Of a DNA stretch of 63,378 nucleotides, positions 17,292 through 24,185 are shown one piece after another. The DNA lies in NCBI GenBank assembly GCA_964432985.1, contig CAYSPT010000029.1, positions 1-63,378 of the forward strand, given 5' to 3'. Under the pieces are notes generated by a model, which did not search any database, had not been told where the DNA came from, and was given only the letters and a program-made list of their open reading frames with translations. Each line of letters begins with the position of its first letter. Positions within the stretch are counted from its first letter, which is position 1. This DNA comes from CAYSPT01 sp964432985 (lineage in GTDB: Bacteria > Muiribacteriota > CAYSPT01). A program made the translations under genes and the position numbers.

Positions 17292-17927
17292 TTATTTTTC
17301 CTCGTCGAGGATCGGCTCGTCTTTATCTTTGTCCTTGCCGAACAGCTCGTTCCATTTATCCTTGATCTTATCCAGGGTCTCTTCGGCTTTCTGCAGGTAC
17401 TCGGGAGCCTTTTCGATTTGCTCGTTGGCTTTCTCGGTGTATTCATTGAGCTTGTCCAGGTCCTCGCGGAACTCTCTCGTGGCCCTGGTGTCCGGGAGCG
17501 TTTCAGAAACCCGGTCGGCGGCGTCGATTCCGGTGTTTACGGTCCGCAGAACGTTGTTGGCGGTGTCCAGGAACGTCCCATCATCCTGAAGCGTACCGGC
17601 AGTGGTCTGGCCCTGGCCCTGGAAAGCGTTCTGAGCACTCTGCACCGTCTGCTGTGCACCTTGCACTGCGCCGGGTACGGCCTGTACTACCTGCCCTGCC
17701 TGCCCCAATGTCTGCTGCACGTCGGTAGCACCGAAAGCGCCGGCGATGTTACCGGCGGCACCCATAGCCTGGCCCACGGCACCCATGATGTTGGTGTTGC
17801 CGAGAACACCCATGACAGATGAAATGACCTGACCGATAATACCTATTGCACCGCACCCCTGAAGCAGCATACTTGACATAACCAGAACCACCAGAACCAG
17901 CAGCGATGAGCAATTCCTTCTAAACAT
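17292..17927 (-). CDS. Lipoprotein, paralogue B of three
   Basis: A 211-residue predicted lipoprotein with the same signal peptide and lipobox (LLQGC) as paralogue A. It shares the Gly/Ala-rich helical core (IMGAVGQAMGAAGNIAGAFG, QAVPGAVQGAQQTVQ) and the GTLQDDGTFLDTANNVLRTVNTGID block. It differs by a longer, highly charged, helical tail (LDKLNEYTEKANEQIEKA, TLDKIKDKWNELFGKDKDKD). The tail looks like coiled coil and could reach through the periplasm. The family is unknown to me. It has its own terminator and promoter motif, so it is probably transcribed alone. Confidence 0.8.
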   Translation of the reverse strand: MFRRNCSSLLVLVVLVMSSMLLQGCGAIGIIGQVISSVMGVLGNTNIMGAVGQAMGAAGNIAGAFGATDVQQTLGQAGQVVQAVPGAVQGAQQTVQSAQNAFQGQGQTTAGTLQDDGTFLDTANNVLRTVNTGIDAADRVSETLPDTRATREFREDLDKLNEYTEKANEQIEKAPEYLQKAEETLDKIKDKWNELFGKDKDKDEPILDEEK

Positions 17928-17966
17928 CTTTCATCCTTCCTTTCCTTACCTTCCTGGATTTTCCTG

Positions 17967-17986
17967 CGGAGCGTCGTTTCGCTCCG
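17967..17986 (-). promoter_or_regulatory. 5'-UTR hairpin of lipoprotein gene B
   Basis: CGGAGCG pairs with CGCTCCG around loop TCGTTT, about 40 bases before the start codon. The same hairpin with the same loop is at 19768-19787 before paralogue C, with one mismatch; paralogue A has a weaker GC hairpin (17090-17107) at a comparable place. Confidence 0.5.
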
Positions 17987-18027
17987 GTTTTTCCGAACTT
18001 CATTGCATAGGTAACGTCAGGTTGGTA

Positions 18028-18037
18028 AAAGTTGGAA
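18028..18037 (-). promoter_or_regulatory. Conserved AAAGTTGGAA motif, lipoprotein B
   Basis: Exact copy of the 10-mer found before the other two lipoprotein genes, 101 bp upstream of the start codon. Confidence 0.5.
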
Positions 18038-18095
18038 ATATTTTTATTCTTTTTTTGACGATCGTGAAAACCCGCATGATATCAGGGTTTTAGAT

Positions 18096-18689
18096 TTAAG
18101 GCGTACCCGGTTTTTTGTTCTCTGCAATTCGCTGGACCGTTATTCTTATCCGCCGCTGCCTGGTTTCAGGCTTTTTAGCTTCTGTTATCCACCAGATATA
18201 GTGTTTTTTGTAACATGAAGCCAGGTTATTGAAATTGCTTTCGGCCTTCGCATCGGCGCCCAGAGCCTGTTCAAGATCGGCGGGGATTTCAGGATATGCT
18301 TTCTCGGGGTAAGCGCGGTTCCATTGACCGTTTTCCTTAGCGTCCTTGATCTTACGCAACCCCGCTTCCGTCATCCGGCCCTGGCTGATCATTTTCTCAA
18401 CGCGGATTTTATTCGAGTCCGACCACGTACTTCTCTTTCTACGCGGGGTATATTTCTGCATATATCTCTCATCGTCAATCCTTTTCACCTTGCCGTCTAT
18501 CCAGCCGAAGCACAACGCCTCTTCCACGGCTGCATCATATGGTATTCGAGGCTTTCCGGTGTGCTTTTTGTAATAAATCAGCCAGATGTGCTCACTGGTC
18601 TCATAGTGTTTTTCAAGCCAGGAGCGCCACTCCTCCCGGGTAGTTATATAAAGAGATACAATCGATTCCGGTTGGTTTTTACGTTTCAT
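18096..18689 (-). CDS. YdeI/OmpD-associated (OmdA) family protein
   Basis: A 197-residue soluble protein of the YdeI/OmdA family (bacteriocin-protection family by name). Typical blocks are visible: WLEKHYETSEHIWLIYYKKHTGKPRIPYDAAVEEALCFGWIDGKVK, then RYMQKYTPRRKRSTWS and RVEKMISQGRMTEAG. The molecular function of the family is poorly known. ATG 18689 is chosen because GAGGA lies 6 bases upstream; ATG 18695 overlaps that site. It interrupts the row of three lipoprotein genes and is the only one without the shared motif. Confidence 0.88.
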   Translation of the reverse strand: MKRKNQPESIVSLYITTREEWRSWLEKHYETSEHIWLIYYKKHTGKPRIPYDAAVEEALCFGWIDGKVKRIDDERYMQKYTPRRKRSTWSDSNKIRVEKMISQGRMTEAGLRKIKDAKENGQWNRAYPEKAYPEIPADLEQALGADAKAESNFNNLASCYKKHYIWWITEAKKPETRQRRIRITVQRIAENKKPGTP

Positions 18690-18806
18690 GATCATTCCTC
18701 AGCACAGCAAAAACATTCTACATTAACAGGCAGTGTTGTGAACATAGCGGTTTTATAAAGACCGATAATTCAGTTCCACCCTCTAAGCAAGAAGCGTAGA
18801 AAGTAA

Positions 18807-18911
18807 GGTGGAAATATCAAGACCGGGAGGGCGGTTAGCCCTCCTACTTTCCATACCCGGTTTTCAGAGGGTGGGTGGAAATATCAAGACCGGGAGGGCG
18901 GTTAGCCCTCC
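18807..18911. repeat. 38-bp direct repeat, second copy forming a terminator
   Basis: A 38-bp unit beginning GGTGGAAATATCAAGACC occurs at 18807-18844 and 18874-18911. In the second copy a perfect 12-bp stem forms (18888-18899 with 18905-18916). The first copy carries the stem's left arm but its right arm diverges after CCTCC. The repeat may reflect duplication of a terminator. Confidence 0.85.
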
Positions 18912-18916
18912 CGGTC
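18888..18916 (-). terminator. Terminator of lipoprotein gene C
   Basis: A perfect 12-bp stem (GACCGGGAGGGC with its complement) with loop GGTTA lies 29 bases beyond the stop codon of the gene at 18945. On the minus strand it is followed by TTGATATTT. Confidence 0.75.
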
Positions 18917-18944
18917 GTTGTTTGTCAGATTAATATACTTATTT

Positions 18945-19727
18945 CTACTTAGCGTCTTTACTCCTGGTTCCAACTTCCAGGCCTCTTTGGATCATGAGTT
19001 TTTTCTGGGCGTCAGAGAGATCCGTTCGAGCGTTGATGCGATCGATGGCCGCCTGCCGGCGGGCTTCCTCATCGGGGGATAGCTGAACAGCGTCTTTCCA
19101 CTGGCTGATGGTACCATCTTCCATGGGCGATTTTTCATCATTGCCGCCGAAGATGTTGTCCCAGGTATTCGTAATCTTGTCCCACCAGCTATCGGCCTTT
19201 TCCTTGTACTCCGGAGCCTTCTCCAGGACATCACCAGCCTGCTCGGTCACACGGCCGGCCCTGTCCAGATCCCTGCGGACTTGTCTGTCACCTCCCAGAG
19301 CGTCGTTTACACGGCCAGCAGTGTCTATGCCGCTGTCGACGGTCCGAAGAACGTTGTTGGCGGTGTCCAGGAACGTCCCGTCATCCTGAAGCGTACCGGC
19401 AGCGGTCTGGCCCTGCCCCTGGAAGGCGCCCTGGGCGTTCTGTACCGTCTGCTGCACGCCCTGTACCGCTCCAGGCACGGCCTGTACCGCCTGGCCCACC
19501 TGACCCAGTGTCTGTGCGGTATCAGTCGCTCCGAACATACCGGCAATGTTACCGGCAGCACCCATAGCCTGGCCTACAGCGCCCATGATGTTGGTGTTGC
19601 CGAGAACACCCATGACAGATGAAATAACCTGGCCGATAATACCAATTGCTCCGCAGCCCTGAAGAAGCATACTTGACATGACGAGTACCACCAGCACCAG
19701 CAGAGATGAACAGTTCTTTCTAAACAT
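18945..19727 (-). CDS. Lipoprotein, paralogue C of three
   Basis: A 260-residue predicted lipoprotein, the longest of the three. The signal peptide, lipobox LLQGC, Gly/Ala-rich core and TLQDDGTFLDTANNVLRTVDSGID block match paralogues A and B. The tail includes a charged helical stretch (RRDLDRAGRVTEQAGDVLEKA, EKADSWWDKITNTWDNIFGG). It also has an extra C-terminal segment resembling short helical bundles (LSPDEEARRQAAIDRINAR, LSDAQKKLMIQRGLEVG). Core conserved and tails variable suggests one membrane module with different periplasmic extensions. Function unknown. Confidence 0.8.
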   Translation of the reverse strand: MFRKNCSSLLVLVVLVMSSMLLQGCGAIGIIGQVISSVMGVLGNTNIMGAVGQAMGAAGNIAGMFGATDTAQTLGQVGQAVQAVPGAVQGVQQTVQNAQGAFQGQGQTAAGTLQDDGTFLDTANNVLRTVDSGIDTAGRVNDALGGDRQVRRDLDRAGRVTEQAGDVLEKAPEYKEKADSWWDKITNTWDNIFGGNDEKSPMEDGTISQWKDAVQLSPDEEARRQAAIDRINARTDLSDAQKKLMIQRGLEVGTRSKDAK

Positions 19728-19827
19728 CCTTCACACTTCCTTTCTTTGCCTTTCTCGTTTTTCCCTCCGGAACGTCGTTTCGCTCCGTTTTGTCGTACTC
19801 TAATTTATTTGTACCAGATGAAAGGGG

Positions 19828-19837
19828 AAAGTTGGAA
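19828..19837 (-). promoter_or_regulatory. Conserved AAAGTTGGAA motif, lipoprotein C
   Basis: Third exact copy of the 10-mer, 101 bp upstream of the start codon of the gene at 18945. Confidence 0.5.
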
Positions 19838-19966
19838 CTTTTTTTTTATTTTTTTTCTGGAAATGTAAATTGTGGATTGCCCGGTCAAGCCTGGCAATGA
19901 CAACTGAATGGTGGCAATGTCAACTGAATAGTGGCAATGACTACTGAAAAAAGCAATGATGGTGGT

Positions 19967-21202
19967 CTAAAGAGAATAGAGAGTGATGGATTCGGCCCGT
20001 TCATCGTCAACCGTCGGACCGGTCTTCCATCCGTCCGCCCACCAGGTCTGCCGAAGTTGGGCTGGATATTCAAACCAGCGGAAGGAGTAATCATCCGTGT
20101 CGAATTGGGTGTAATCGTGACTACCGAAAGGCATGCTGCTCCCCTCTTTGTCCAGATGATAAAAGGTGCCCCATAAATTACCCTCCAGGCTGTCGGCAGT
20201 CCAGAAACCCCAGTCGCTGGAGTTGGCCCAAACCATGATAATTTTTACCGAGCGGCTGTTTATGAACTCGACGGTCCTCACGAAATACCGGGGCACGAAA
20301 GCCGGAGAAAAAGGGTCCCAATTGAGAGCGCTGGTTATGTCTCCTTTCCACTTCGTGGCCGGGGTTGTAAAACCGTTTCTGATCAATGTGAAAGTCCCTC
20401 TTATGCCCCGCAAACGTCCAGCCGAAAAAGTGTAATTACCGGATGTTATCGTGCTATTGGGCAGGTAGTTGCCCACCACGGTTCCATCTACGTTAAAAAG
20501 AGTTGAATCGTGAAAATACCCGTACTCTTCCCCGGTGGTCCAGACTCCCTGCCGGCCATCCACGGACATGGAATACGGGATGAGTATCAGTTCCTTGTTC
20601 TGCCAGGTGACCGATTCCACATCGAAATCGGAAGAAACAGGGTGGGACACTTTATTGAAGGCCGCCGGAGCGTCCAGATCGATCATCATGATAGTGCACC
20701 GGCCAGCATTGACCTGGAAACCAGACGTGGTTACTTCTTTCACCAGGGGACCGTTGGGTATGTAAGATACCGGATCGAACGCGTCGGACTCAAGACTGGT
20801 AAGGTACAGTTTAAGGTAATAGTAACTCTGGCTGCGGACACCCATTCCCTCATGGAGGAATGACAACTTGTCCAGCGCGTCGTTCGGATCGAGCAGATCA
20901 ACAGGTTCTACGTTATCGAGAACTACGGGGATCCAGACCTTGCTGGCATCGGCAATCTCAATGCGCTGGATAACCACCCGGCAGTAGGTGCCCTCTTCTA
21001 CCGCTTCCGGGCCCGAACTGTCGACCCCCCGCGCACTGCTGTTGGTCAACGCAATCCGGATCGTACCTTCCTGGAGACGCGGACCGGAGGGGCCGGCAAA
21101 CTGGTAATCGAGACAACCAGAAACGAGTGCGCCCAGAACGGCAGCCGCAACAATGGCAACCACCGCCCTGGTTTTCAAGCTGGAACGAAAATCGATGGTC
21201 AC
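19967..21202 (-). CDS. DUF4382-like lipoprotein
   Basis: A 411-residue predicted lipoprotein: signal sequence RAVVAIVAAAVLGALVSGC with Cys at about residue 30. The first 170 mature residues (GTIRIALTN, CRVVIQRIEI, PVDLLDPNDALDKLSFLHEG, SQSYYYLKLYLTS) follow the pattern of DUF4382 lipoproteins. The rest is beta-rich and aromatic. GTG 21202 is supported by AAGGGG 7 bases upstream. The tail region just after the stop (19890-19945) contains three imperfect 20-bp repeats of GTGGCAATG(A/T)CAACTGAAT. Confidence 0.75.
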   Translation of the reverse strand: MTIDFRSSLKTRAVVAIVAAAVLGALVSGCLDYQFAGPSGPRLQEGTIRIALTNSSARGVDSSGPEAVEEGTYCRVVIQRIEIADASKVWIPVVLDNVEPVDLLDPNDALDKLSFLHEGMGVRSQSYYYLKLYLTSLESDAFDPVSYIPNGPLVKEVTTSGFQVNAGRCTIMMIDLDAPAAFNKVSHPVSSDFDVESVTWQNKELILIPYSMSVDGRQGVWTTGEEYGYFHDSTLFNVDGTVVGNYLPNSTITSGNYTFSAGRLRGIRGTFTLIRNGFTTPATKWKGDITSALNWDPFSPAFVPRYFVRTVEFINSRSVKIIMVWANSSDWGFWTADSLEGNLWGTFYHLDKEGSSMPFGSHDYTQFDTDDYSFRWFEYPAQLRQTWWADGWKTGPTVDDERAESITLYSL

Positions 21203-21418
21203 ACCCGTGCCCCTTCAAAAGACATGATAAATACTCTAGCTAGCTTATTGTATCGGTTGTAATCATCATGATATTGAGAGATGAACGATCAGCCGGACAC
21301 CTTCACTTTTCACACTGTTAATAAATATGCAATTCACACGCAATTTTTGATACAATTCAAATTGGTAGATACATGCCGGTTCGTTGTGATGAAGAGTTCA
21401 CATAAGGAGGCAAACTCA

Positions 21419-22741
21419 ATGCTGACCAAGCTGTTTTCGTGGTACCTGAAAATTCCCCTTATCTACAAAATGGGCGGTGCTTTCGTCCTGGGGGCCGCCC
21501 TGGGACTGGTGATGTTCTTCACTATGGGCCCCCAGTCGGTGGAAACTGTTTCGAAATATCTGGCACCCTTCGGAGCAGTTTTCGTCAACATGCTCAAGAT
21601 GATTGTTATTCCCATCGTGTTCTTTTCCCTGATCGTGGGATCGACCAGCGTGGCTCTCAACAAGCTCGGCCGGGTGGGTATAAAAGCTATGGGTTGGTAT
21701 CTGGCCACCTCGTTGTTCGCCACCACCTTCGGGATCATTATCGGACAGATCGTCCACCCCGGGCGGGGAGTCGACATAGACTGGTCGCGCCTGGCCGAAG
21801 CATTCGGAGAGCAAGCCGCTTCCATCACCGCCCCTTCAAAAGGCCTGGTGGACGTGTTCACCGGCATGTTTGCCAATCCCTTCGAATCCCTTGCCAACGG
21901 CGCGTTTCTGCCCATGGTGGTCTTCGCCCTGCTGTTCGGTATCGCCACCAGGGTCATCGCCGACTTGGGCAAAGAGCGGGATAAGGAGCTGGCCGGTTTC
22001 ATTATCACGTCTGCCAACGCCATCAACAACTCGCTGTACCAGATAGTGGGGTGGGTGCTTGAATACGCCCCCATCGGGGTGTTCGCCCTGTCGGTGCTCA
22101 ATTTCGGACTATACGGCACCGACCTGTTCGGCCCCTACGCCAAGGTAATAGGCGGTATCGTGGTTGGCATCATCCTCATGGTGTTCCTGGTATACGGCGG
22201 GTTCATCCTCCTGTTTTCACGGGAGAATCCCTTCAGGATCTTCGCGGGAATCAAAGAAGCTATGCTGACGGCCTTCGTCACCCGAAGCAGCGCCGCCACC
22301 CTGCCGGTCTCTATCAGGGTCGCCACCAGAGGGCTGGGTATCAGGCGGGAGGTAGCCGGATTCACCCTCCCCATCGGAGCGACCATCAATATGGACGGCG
22401 TTTGCATTCACCTGCCCATGTGGGCCGTGCTGGCTTCCGATCTCTTTGACATCCACCTGACCTTCGGAATGATCGTGGCTATGGTGGTCACCACTGTGCT
22501 TGCTTCCATCGGGGCCGGCGGTGTCCCCGGCGGCAGCCTCATGCTGCTGTTTGTCATCCTGGGAATAATGGGACTCGATCCGCAACAAATAGCCATTATT
22601 ATCGCCCTGTCTCTCAGCGTCAATCCCATTCTGGACATGTTCGAAACCATGAACAACGTTACCGGCGATATCGTGTGCACCTACATCGTTTCCAAATCGG
22701 AGGGGATGGTGGATGAGAGCCGGATCGAGACGTTGACCTGA
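21419..22741 (+). CDS. Dicarboxylate/amino acid:cation symporter (DAACS family)
   Basis: A 440-residue inner-membrane transporter of the GltP/DctA family, importing dicarboxylates or acidic amino acids with H+ or Na+. Signature elements include the serine-rich hairpin AFVTRSSAATLPVS, the TM7 motif PIGATINMDGV and the TM8 region NPILDMFETMNNVTGDI. The RSSAATLPV form is common among both DctA- and GltP-like members, so the substrate is not fixed by sequence. AAGGAGG is 8 bases before ATG 21419; the longer frame upstream (from 21281) has no such support. Confidence 0.93.
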   Translation: MLTKLFSWYLKIPLIYKMGGAFVLGAALGLVMFFTMGPQSVETVSKYLAPFGAVFVNMLKMIVIPIVFFSLIVGSTSVALNKLGRVGIKAMGWYLATSLFATTFGIIIGQIVHPGRGVDIDWSRLAEAFGEQAASITAPSKGLVDVFTGMFANPFESLANGAFLPMVVFALLFGIATRVIADLGKERDKELAGFIITSANAINNSLYQIVGWVLEYAPIGVFALSVLNFGLYGTDLFGPYAKVIGGIVVGIILMVFLVYGGFILLFSRENPFRIFAGIKEAMLTAFVTRSSAATLPVSIRVATRGLGIRREVAGFTLPIGATINMDGVCIHLPMWAVLASDLFDIHLTFGMIVAMVVTTVLASIGAGGVPGGSLMLLFVILGIMGLDPQQIAIIIALSLSVNPILDMFETMNNVTGDIVCTYIVSKSEGMVDESRIETLT

Positions 22742-22757
22742 GTGTGGAGGATTCACC

Positions 22758-24185
22758 GTGACAGACGATTCCGATTTTGTACGCGGCAAAAAAGACCGAA
22801 ATGGTACGCCCTTTCCGCCGAACAATGCGGAACCGGATGGCCCGGAAGATGGCGATACCGGTATTCAGGACCCGGTGGATGAGAGTACACCGTCCCTACC
22901 GGAAGATGGCAACCTAGCTCCTCCTGCGGAGAGGGAACATTCATTAAAGCTGACAACCGACCTGTTCGATCCTGAGGAGCTAAAACGAGAAGCGCCGGAA
23001 CCGGGAGAGTTTGATGAGAGCCTTTCCGCCGAACAATCTGAAGGTTCTCCCCTCCCCTGCACGGAAGATGACGGGCAGCCGGAAGGTCCTACGCTGGATG
23101 ATATATCCCTGGAAGAAGTCCTTAACCTCATCAAGCACCAGTTCGGAGAAGGAACGCAGGACCGCTCCTGCTACGAGATAGATCCCAACTCACCGGTTAT
23201 CTGGTACCGGACCTACCGCGACCGCCTGGTGGACAACAAGCACACATCCCTTCATGAACGGTACGACCAGATGGCAAGCGGTTGGCACGACAACGCATTC
23301 GAGCACTTCTATGAAATCTATTCCCGGACCGTATTTGACGTGGAACGTCGTGTCCATCTGTCAGGGAGCACGACGGTACGCTTCCATGATTTTGTAGGGA
23401 ATGTGTCCCGGGCTCTGGCGGCAGTGGACGAGGAGTTCGACTTCGACTACGTCAAACTGATGCGGGGAATGCGCGACGGAAGATTCAAGAAGGACGGTTC
23501 CATGACTGAAGAAGAAGAGGAGCGTGTCGTCATCAAGGAATTTCTGGCCATGGTAATCGAGTTTGACCGGGAGAATCTGAAGAACTCCAACCCGGATTTT
23601 CTGTTTTTTTTCGACTGCCTGGTACGTTACGATGAGATGACTATTAGCGAAATTGAGGACAGGCAGTTCACCAGCACGTTACTGAGGTACAAAAAACAGA
23701 ACCTCTTCCGCCGACTGATGATTACCCGACTCGGACTGGAAAACAACGAATCGAGGAACCTGGCCTTTCTGATGATGAACAGGGGATATCACTTTTCTCA
23801 CTGGTTCGTCGATCCGAAAAATGAAGTTTACCAGACGAGCGAGATGATGGAAAAAACCGTGGGAATCAAGAAGGTGCCGTTCACCAACGGTGTGATCTAC
23901 CGCTACCAGAATCACTACGCGAAGATCGACTGCGACATAGAGACCGTCGAAGAGCACTTTCTCGAATTCGACCTGGGAGTGAAGTACCTGATCGCTTCGG
24001 CTATCCTCACGGAATACGAGATCAACAAGGAAGGCCGGTATACCATACTGGGGCGAACCCGGCTCGAGCCGGAGAAAATTGCAGTAAAAACGGTAGGACA
24101 TCCCTGGAACGCCCGCGAGTTTTGGGACCTGACAAAAGAGGATTTCGACCGTTTCGAGCGGGAGCGGAAGTGGGGTTGGACATGA
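22758..24185 (+). CDS. Protein of unknown function, coupled to amidase
   Basis: A 475-residue soluble protein. The first ~125 residues are low-complexity, acidic and Pro-rich (PPNNAEPDGPEDGD, SLPEDGNLAPPAEREH). The rest is a charged, mainly helical domain rich in aromatic residues and Asp/Glu/Arg. No signal peptide, membrane segment or known motif was found. GTG 22758 has TGGAGG 7 bases upstream. The stop overlaps the amidase start as ATGA, so the two are translationally coupled. That suggests a role connected to the cell wall or to control of the amidase (inference). Confidence 0.75.
   Translation: MTDDSDFVRGKKDRNGTPFPPNNAEPDGPEDGDTGIQDPVDESTPSLPEDGNLAPPAEREHSLKLTTDLFDPEELKREAPEPGEFDESLSAEQSEGSPLPCTEDDGQPEGPTLDDISLEEVLNLIKHQFGEGTQDRSCYEIDPNSPVIWYRTYRDRLVDNKHTSLHERYDQMASGWHDNAFEHFYEIYSRTVFDVERRVHLSGSTTVRFHDFVGNVSRALAAVDEEFDFDYVKLMRGMRDGRFKKDGSMTEEEEERVVIKEFLAMVIEFDRENLKNSNPDFLFFFDCLVRYDEMTISEIEDRQFTSTLLRYKKQNLFRRLMITRLGLENNESRNLAFLMMNRGYHFSHWFVDPKNEVYQTSEMMEKTVGIKKVPFTNGVIYRYQNHYAKIDCDIETVEEHFLEFDLGVKYLIASAILTEYEINKEGRYTILGRTRLEPEKIAVKTVGHPWNAREFWDLTKEDFDRFERERKWGWT

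Noticed and set aside
21281..21418. 46-residue N-terminal extension of the dicarboxylate symporter
   Set aside because: It is not needed for the transporter fold, and the AAGGAGG site fits ATG 21419.
22217..22825. 202-codon minus-strand frame across the symporter end
   Set aside because: Antisense to the conserved transporter. The translation is Gly/Asp/His-rich and has no domain signature.
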